Assembly: GCF_000337555.1 (NCBI RefSeq)
Contig: NZ_AOIO01000003.1
Coordinates: 59,636 to 114,821 of the forward strand
Source of the DNA: Natrialba asiatica DSM 12278
Lineage (GTDB): Archaea > Halobacteriota > Halobacteria > Halobacteriales > Natrialbaceae
Direction: 5' to 3'
Length of the DNA stretch: 55,186 bases
In this document: in pieces, positions 50,629-55,186 of the stretch
How positions within the stretch are numbered: position 1 is the stretch's first letter
How the letters are laid out: every line of letters begins with the position of its first letter
Made by a program: the position numbers and the translations under genes
Notes under the pieces: generated by a model
The model's input: the letters and a program-made list of their open reading frames with translations, nothing else
The model's database searches: none
Told to the model about the DNA's origin: nothing

Positions 50629-51663
50629 ATGACGGACGTCACCTTCGAGTACAACGTTCCCGTCTTCGCCGGCGCACCGGACGAGGGAGACGACGAACCC
50701 GTTCACCGAGACACGCCGCGGTACGAATCGCTGAATTGGGAGACGACCAAGGCGGGCGTCGAGAAAGCCGAAGAACTCGGGTTCGACGCAGCGTGGGCAC
50801 CGGACCACCTGCTCCTCGGCCGCGACCACGCCGAGTACGAGTGTTGGACGCTCCTGTCGGCGATGGCCGGTTTTACCGACGATATCAATCTCGGGTCGCT
50901 CGTCCTCTGTAACGACTACCGAAATCCCGCGCTCGTCGCGAAGATGGCCGCTACCCTGGACGTGATCTCCGACGGTCGACTCGAACTCGGGCTCGGGGCC
51001 GGCTGGCACGAGTCCGAGTACGATGCCTACGGGTGGGAGTACCGCGACGGATTCGAGCGGCTGATGCGTCTCGACGAATCGATCCGGCTGCTGAAGGAGA
51101 TGTGGGCGACCGATGTCGGCGAAGGCGCGACCTTCGACGGCGACCGTTACGAGATCGAGGACGCCTACTGCGATCCCGGTCCCGTGCAGGACCCGCATCC
51201 ACCGATTCTCGTCGGCGGCCAGGGCGAAGACGTGACGCTCAAACTCGTCGCGAAACACGCGGACGTGTGGAACACGGACGTCTTCAACGGCGATATCGAG
51301 ACGTTGAACCACAAGATCGAGGTCATCGAAGACCACTGCGAGACGGTCGGACGCGATCCCGACGAGATCGAGTACTCCTGGGACGGTCACGTAATCTGTA
51401 CGCGCGACGAGGAGAAGTTCGATCGGCTGCTCGACCTGATGACGCCGATTCAGTTCGAGGCGGAGTACACGGACCAGACCCCGATAGAGACCGAGGCGGA
51501 CGCCCGCGAGTACTTCATTATGGGCTCGCCCGAGGAGTGTGCCGGTGCGATCGAACGGCGGATCGAGGCCGGCGTCACGAAGTTCCAGTGCTGGTTCATC
51601 GACTTCCCGGAGACAGACGGGATGGAACTGTTCGCGGACGAAGTGATGTCCGAGTTCCGGTGA
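50629..51663 (+). CDS. Luciferase-like (LLM class) flavin/F420-dependent oxidoreductase
   Basis: A 344-residue TIM-barrel protein of the bacterial luciferase-like group. Seen: KAEELGFDAAWAPDHLLL near 42-58, INLGSLVLCNDYRNPALVAK, DVISDGRLELGLGAGWHESEYDAYG near 104-128 (core GRLELGLGAGW), PPILVGGQGEDVTLKLVAKHAD and AGVTKFQCWFIDFPE at the end. Families of this fold use FMN or coenzyme F420. Archaeal and actinobacterial F420 members include sugar-phosphate dehydrogenases. It starts 2 bp after the rhamnonate dehydratase, so it is almost surely in the same transcript, suggesting a role in rhamnose catabolism rather than a monooxygenase of alkanes (inference). Cofactor and reaction are not established. 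Confidence 0.85.
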   Translation: MTDVTFEYNVPVFAGAPDEGDDEPVHRDTPRYESLNWETTKAGVEKAEELGFDAAWAPDHLLLGRDHAEYECWTLLSAMAGFTDDINLGSLVLCNDYRNPALVAKMAATLDVISDGRLELGLGAGWHESEYDAYGWEYRDGFERLMRLDESIRLLKEMWATDVGEGATFDGDRYEIEDAYCDPGPVQDPHPPILVGGQGEDVTLKLVAKHADVWNTDVFNGDIETLNHKIEVIEDHCETVGRDPDEIEYSWDGHVICTRDEEKFDRLLDLMTPIQFEAEYTDQTPIETEADAREYFIMGSPEECAGAIERRIEAGVTKFQCWFIDFPETDGMELFADEVMSEFR

Positions 51664-51814
51664 GACCCCTCCCATCGCTAATCTGAGGGCTGCTCGTCGT
51701 CTCGTCTCTTTTCACTCGGCCGGTCCGATCGAGATGATCGGAAGTGACCGATCGGCGATAGGGTGGAGGCTGGTTCTGCGTCTTCGAGACGAGCGGTTGT
51801 CTACGATAGTGATG

Positions 51815-51831
51815 CTCACACATATTGTGAG
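51815..51831. promoter_or_regulatory. Palindrome upstream of the rhamnosidase pseudogene
   Basis: CTCACA-CATAT-TGTGAG, perfect 6-bp arms. It lies just before a TTATTTAC TATA-like box (about 51840), 115 bp upstream of the pseudogene ATG. It has the same TGTG/CACA elements, in opposite order, as the site before the IclR gene. The remainder of 51664-51945 holds nothing recognised. Confidence 0.4.
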
Positions 51832-51945
51832 TGGGCGCTCGTTATTTACCCCGGCTCGGAATGGGTTTGCGGTGACGAGAACGCAACCGATCGAAACCGG
51901 CATCCAGTACCGTCAGCAGACCGATTAGCGGCGAAACACGGACCT

Positions 51946-52710
51946 ATGACTGAAAAGGATTCGCACGAACTGACCGACGAACGGGATACGACCATACCGA
52001 CACCAACATCACTTGTGGACAGGCGCGAGTACCTGAAGTACGGCGGTGTGATCGGAACCCTTCCGTTCCTTTCCAAGCGGCATCGGGCGCGTCCCGACGA
52101 GCGCAACGACCATGGTCGAGAACCGGATTCCGAACCGATCGTTCCGATAGATCTCCGCGTCGAATACGCGGAGACTTCCAACACCGTCTCGCCCACGACG
52201 GGCGACTCCGCGGATCGGGGTTTCGAGGTACCACGGTTCAGTTGGACGATAGCCGGCCCGCGCGGAACCGAACAGTCGGCCTATCGCGTTCGAGTAGCCG
52301 AACGCTGGGACGCACTCGACGATACGGAGGGTGGCGTTTGGGACAGCGGTGTCGTCCAGTCGTCCCGATCGGTATACGTTCCCTACGACGGGAGCCCGCT
52401 CGAGCCGGACACGACCTATCACTGGAAAGTCCGACTGTGGGATGGTGAGGGAGACGAATGAAACTGGAGCGAATCGGCCCAGTTCACCACGGCGATCCCC
52501 GATACCGACGACCACTGGGAAGGCGAGTGGAGCGCGGACGACGCGATAGACGACGACTACCTGGCCGAAGGCGACTACGGCGATCGTCCGGAACCGCTTC
52601 TCAGGACGGAGTTCGAACTCGAAAAGGACGTTGAGGCGGCGCGGATTCACGTTAGCGGTGTCGGCTGTTACGAACTGTTCGTCAACGGCGAGCGGGCGGG
52701 TGAGGATTGA
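51946..52710 (+). pseudogene. Truncated GH78 alpha-L-rhamnosidase, N-terminal part with internal stop
   Basis: From the ATG at 51946 comes a twin-arginine-like RREYLKYGGVIGTLPFL signal, then the N-terminal beta-domain of GH78 rhamnosidases: RVEYAETSN, PRFSWTI, QSAYRVRVAERWD, VWDSGVVQSSRSVYVPYDG, PDTTYHWKVRLWDGEGDE. A TGA at 52459-52461 breaks the frame, after which the same frame continues NWSESAQFTTAIPDTDDHW, PLLRTEFELEKDVEAARIHV and YELFVNGERAGED and stops at 52708. A complete GH78 enzyme has 800-1000 residues; the catalytic barrel is absent, and the IclR gene follows within 83 bp. The gene is therefore dead, both by a point nonsense change and by a large deletion. It once would have released L-rhamnose from glycans outside the cell. 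Confidence 0.85.
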
Positions 52711-52774
52711 CCCCCGCCGGACGGCCGTTGCCGGTGAGAGGCCGTCCGATAATACCGGAACCTTTTTGTCGGCC

Positions 52775-52793
52775 TATGTGAACATCCCACATA
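52775..52793. promoter_or_regulatory. Inverted repeat over the IclR start, probable autoregulatory site
   Basis: TATGTG (52775-52780) and CACATA (52788-52793) form a perfect 6-bp inverted repeat with 7 bp between. It overlaps the first base of the IclR ATG, downstream of a weak TTTTT-containing box near 52765, where a bound protein would influence its own transcription. Confidence 0.45.
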
Positions 52794-53551
52794 TGTCGAG
52801 CACGGTTCCGGTCAAGGCGACGAAGATCTCGTTAGAGATCGTGGAGGTGCTCCGAGAACGCAACGGAGCGGGGGTTTCCGAAGTGGCTGCTCACGTCGAT
52901 AAGCCCACGAGTACCGTTCACGACCATCTCCGGACGCTCACTCAGGAGGGCTATCTGGTGAAAGAGGACGGCGAGTACTACATCAGCACTCGCTTTCTGC
53001 AACTCGGCGACCAGGCCCGTTCTCGAAAGAAGGTGTTCGAGATTGCTCGCCCGGAAATCGTCGAGTTGGCCGAAGAAACGGGCGAACACGCGAACCTCAT
53101 GATTGAAGAACACGGGCTCGGCGTCTTCCTGTACAAGGCCCGCGGGATTGATGCCGTCCAGCTCGATACGCACGCCGGCATGCGCGTCCCCCTCCAGACG
53201 ACGGCCCTCGGGAAAACGATCATGGCGTTTCGGCCGCGCGACGAGGTCGAGGCCATCCTCGATCGCCACGGGCTTCCGAAGGTAACTGAGAGCACGATCG
53301 CGGATCGGGACGAACTCTTCGACGTTCTCGATCGGGTGGCAGAGCGCGGCTACGCGTACGACGACGAAGAGCGCGTCAAGGGGATGCGATGCGTTGCTGC
53401 CCCGATCACGGACGAGACCGATCGGGCCATCGCGGCCGTGAGCGTTTCCGGACCGAAGAGTCGGATGCAGTCGGACCGTTTTACCGACGAAATTCCCGAA
53501 CGCATCCGCCGGTGTGCAAACGTCGTCGAGGTGAACCTCACCTACTCGTAG
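52793..53551 (+). CDS. IclR family transcriptional regulator of the rhamnose locus
   Basis: A 252-residue regulator. Seen: N-terminal winged helix ATKISLEIVEVLRERNGAGV with SEVAAHVDKPTSTVHDHLRTL (recognition helix) and EYYISTRFLQLGDQ, then the effector domain with RPEIVELAEETGEHANLMI, LQTTALGKTIMAF near 138-150, RGYAYDDEERVKGMRCVAAPI and ISVSGP-like AAVSVSGPKSRM. IclR-type regulators in haloarchaea control sugar catabolism, including the rhamnose activator of Haloferax volcanii. Here it likely controls the genes around it, with a rhamnose-pathway intermediate as signal (inference). Start at 52793; the frame is open upstream but belongs to the pseudogene region. Confidence 0.93.
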   Translation: MSSTVPVKATKISLEIVEVLRERNGAGVSEVAAHVDKPTSTVHDHLRTLTQEGYLVKEDGEYYISTRFLQLGDQARSRKKVFEIARPEIVELAEETGEHANLMIEEHGLGVFLYKARGIDAVQLDTHAGMRVPLQTTALGKTIMAFRPRDEVEAILDRHGLPKVTESTIADRDELFDVLDRVAERGYAYDDEERVKGMRCVAAPITDETDRAIAAVSVSGPKSRMQSDRFTDEIPERIRRCANVVEVNLTYS

Positions 53552-53597
53552 CCCGTGAACGCAATAGTTAGGTAGGTGGAACTGACATGGAGTAGTG

Positions 53598-54446
53598 ATG
53601 CAGTTTGTCCGATACACAACCGGCGGAGCCCCGCAGTGGGGCGTCCGTCGCAACGACGAGATCGTTCCGTTAGCGGGCCTTCGAGAAACGGTATCGTACC
53701 AACAGCTAACCGACGCCGGCTTTCTCCGAGTCGTCGACGATGCCGTCGACGCCGCCGACGAGTTGGCGCTTCCGGCGACCGAGGCGAACCTGCTCGCTCC
53801 CGTCCCACGGCCGGGAAAAATCGTGTGCGTCGGATTGAACTATCACGATCACGCTGAAGAACAGAACGAGCCGGTCCCCGACCGCCCGCTCCTGTTCGGG
53901 AAAGCCGGAACGGCCGTGACGAATCCGGGAGATCCGATCGTCCATCCGTCGGCACTCGACGAGGTCGACTACGAGGTCGAACTCGGCGTCGTCATCGGGC
54001 GGACCGCCAAGGACGTTTCCGCGGACGACGCCTCGGACTACATCGCCGGCTACACGGCGATAAACGACGTTAGCGGTCGCGATGCCCAGTTCGCGGACGA
54101 GCAGTTCTTCCGCGGAAAGAGCTACGATACGTTCGCCCCGATGGGTCCGACGCTCGTCCCCGATACTCGACTCGATCCGTCGCAGTTAGACGTCGCCTGT
54201 CGCGTCAACGGGGAGACGATGCAGTCTTCGAACACGCAGGAGTTCATCTTCAACATTGCTGAACTCGTCGAGTACATTAGCGGTATCACGACGCTTCGCC
54301 CGGGAGACGTTATCTCGACCGGGACGCCCGGCGGTGTCGGCATTTTCCGGGACCCACCTGAACTGCTCAAGCCCGGTGATACCGTCGAAGTCGAGGTCGA
54401 CGGAATCGGAACGCTAACGAATCACGTTGTCGCCGAACGCGAGTAG
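53598..54446 (+). CDS. Fumarylacetoacetate hydrolase family protein, probable 2,4-diketo-3-deoxy-L-rhamnonate hydrolase
   Basis: A 282-residue FAH-family enzyme. Seen: the N-terminal MQFVRYTTGGAPQWGVR, then KIVCVGLNYHDHAEE, RPLLFGKAGTAVTNPGDPI, metal ligands in YEVELGVVIG (two Glu) and the later Asp in TAINDVSGRDAQF, KSYDTFAPMGP and TLRPGDVISTGTPGGVG. FAH members cleave C-C bonds of diketoacids with a divalent metal. In the diketo-hydrolase path of L-rhamnose degradation this step gives pyruvate and L-lactate, and the surrounding genes match. Other FAH substrates (fumarylpyruvate-like acids) are possible. An ATG at 53598 directly follows an in-frame GTG at 53595; it follows the IclR gene by 46 bp. 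Confidence 0.88.
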   Translation: MQFVRYTTGGAPQWGVRRNDEIVPLAGLRETVSYQQLTDAGFLRVVDDAVDAADELALPATEANLLAPVPRPGKIVCVGLNYHDHAEEQNEPVPDRPLLFGKAGTAVTNPGDPIVHPSALDEVDYEVELGVVIGRTAKDVSADDASDYIAGYTAINDVSGRDAQFADEQFFRGKSYDTFAPMGPTLVPDTRLDPSQLDVACRVNGETMQSSNTQEFIFNIAELVEYISGITTLRPGDVISTGTPGGVGIFRDPPELLKPGDTVEVEVDGIGTLTNHVVAERE

Positions 54447-55059
54447 CGTGCGCTCTCTCGTCGATCCCTGCTGTCATCGAAACCGAGAACGGGGTTCAGC
54501 GGCCGGGTGGCCGGTTTCGATCACGGCTCGATAGCGAGCACAGGCGACCGGTGACGCCACCCGGAATCCCCCGTTCGAGTTCGACGCTCCGAGTTCGCTA
54601 ATATCGGACGCCGTTCCGATTACGCTGAACGAGTACTGTCGGGCGGCGCGATCTCCGCGGCCCGAAACCGATAGCATACGCGCTTGAGTTTCCATTGTGA
54701 CGGGATGTGCGACGAGTTACACGCCGGTGGTCGTCCGACCGACGAACGATTCTATTTTCGATATTACCGGAACACGGGGCACTTTCGTTGCTGTGATAGC
54801 GTATCGGTGCAACCACGTCCCGTTCTTGGTAAACGACCTCTAGGCTGGTTCTTTCACGAGGTTGACCCGGAGTGTCGGTTGCGAGCGTGACGGCTGCCTC
54901 GGATCGCAGCGAGTCCGACAGCGTCGTTCGGGGAAGCGATGAGCGACACGATAGACGAGGTTCGAGATCGCGGTTCCCGATCGGCGAACCACCACGGAAT
55001 GGAAACAGTCGTTCGAATACGAATGTTTATGGTGGTGATTGCTGTTACCCATTACCAGT
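54447..55059. other. Gene-poor gap of 0.6 kb
   Basis: No open frame here looks coding. The sequence is GC-rich with no clear hairpin terminator. A TTTATGG at about 55026-55032 is a possible TATA-like box for the gene starting at 55060. Confidence 0.5.
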
Positions 55060-55186
55060 ATGGGACGCCAACGATCCGATACACAGCGGAGCACAGCGAC
55101 GATGTCGCGCCGAAACGTACTGCTGGCGATGGGTGGCGTTACGCTCTTTCCGGGGCTCGGGGCCGGCGACCGAACGATCGAGTCGG
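55060..55186 (+). CDS. Start of an exported protein with twin-arginine signal, 3' end outside window
   Basis: The first 42 residues of a protein running off the right edge. Translation shows a charged start (MGRQRSDTQRSTATM) then SRRNVLLAMGGVTLFPGLGA, a twin-arginine signal with hydrophobic core. No lipobox is visible. The mature part is not in the window. Given the locus it may be another exported carbohydrate-active protein, but this is a guess. Confidence 0.6.
   Translation, partial: MGRQRSDTQRSTATMSRRNVLLAMGGVTLFPGLGAGDRTIES

Noticed and set aside
49801-51663. 620-codon version of the luciferase-like gene
   Set aside because: The upstream 276 codons overlap the rhamnonate dehydratase in another frame; the ATG at 50629 sits 2 bp after the dehydratase stop and starts the conserved part.
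1-55186. tRNA and other standard RNA genes
   Set aside because: I looked in the gaps above 300 bp for cloverleaf-like patterns and GTTCGAATC-type T-arms and found none, though a covariance search was not possible.

Overview
The window is typical haloarchaeal chromosome. It is GC-rich, its proteins are very acidic, twin-arginine signals precede exported proteins and lipoproteins, and many starts look leaderless with a TATA-like box about 26-30 bp upstream of the ATG. HTH_10 (bacterio-opsin-activator-like) regulators and a possible F420-type luciferase-like oxidoreductase also fit class Halobacteria. I cannot name the genus from the sequence. I see no tRNA, rRNA or CRISPR array.

Left part (1-15.7 kb), organic-acid catabolism. 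It holds the end of a TctA permease, a bile-acid/sodium-symporter-like protein, two paralogous ~1000-residue FAD/Fe-S/CCG dehydrogenases, a tartrate/D-malate-type dehydrogenase, a D-2-hydroxyacid dehydrogenase, glycerate 2-kinase and lactate permease LctP. Together these suggest oxidation of tartrate, glycerate and lactate.

Middle part (15.7-35.2 kb), accessory region with decay. A 1.8 kb gene-poor stretch holds a palindrome-rich insertion-element-like sequence and a formate/nitrite-transporter fragment. After it come a cytochrome P450, small membrane proteins, two HTH_10 regulators, an MFS/DUF5519/FMN-reductase operon, a DUF3267 membrane protein, a GNAT enzyme, a nitrate/taurine-type ABC importer and an arsR-acr3-arsC operon. 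A second gene-poor stretch (33.4-35.2 kb) holds a possible transposase remnant. A palindromic motif with core GAACATRTTC recurs around the HTH_10 genes.

Right part (35.2-55.2 kb), L-rhamnose catabolism. Recognisable genes are rhamnose mutarotase, a COG3618-type lactonase, a rhamnonate-dehydratase-like enolase-superfamily enzyme, a fumarylacetoacetate-hydrolase-family enzyme, an IclR regulator and a CUT1 ABC importer. Two oxidoreductases lie among them: a zinc MDR enzyme and a luciferase-like, possibly F420-dependent, enzyme. The set matches the diketo-hydrolase route known from Haloferax volcanii, which ends in pyruvate plus L-lactate. Nested in it are a GntP permease and a LutC / fused LutB-LutA pair that would oxidise the lactate. 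A TAT-exported BNR-repeat protein with an adjacent duplicate of its C-terminal domain, and a broken GH78 rhamnosidase, suggest a rhamnose-containing polysaccharide as the original source.

The most interesting points are: two uncommitted oxidoreductases for two oxidation steps, with no short-chain dehydrogenase visible; the BNR protein with its duplicated domain; the shared GAACATRTTC motif; an exact 30-bp tandem duplication carrying a promoter; and 9-nt tandem repeats between two ABC genes.
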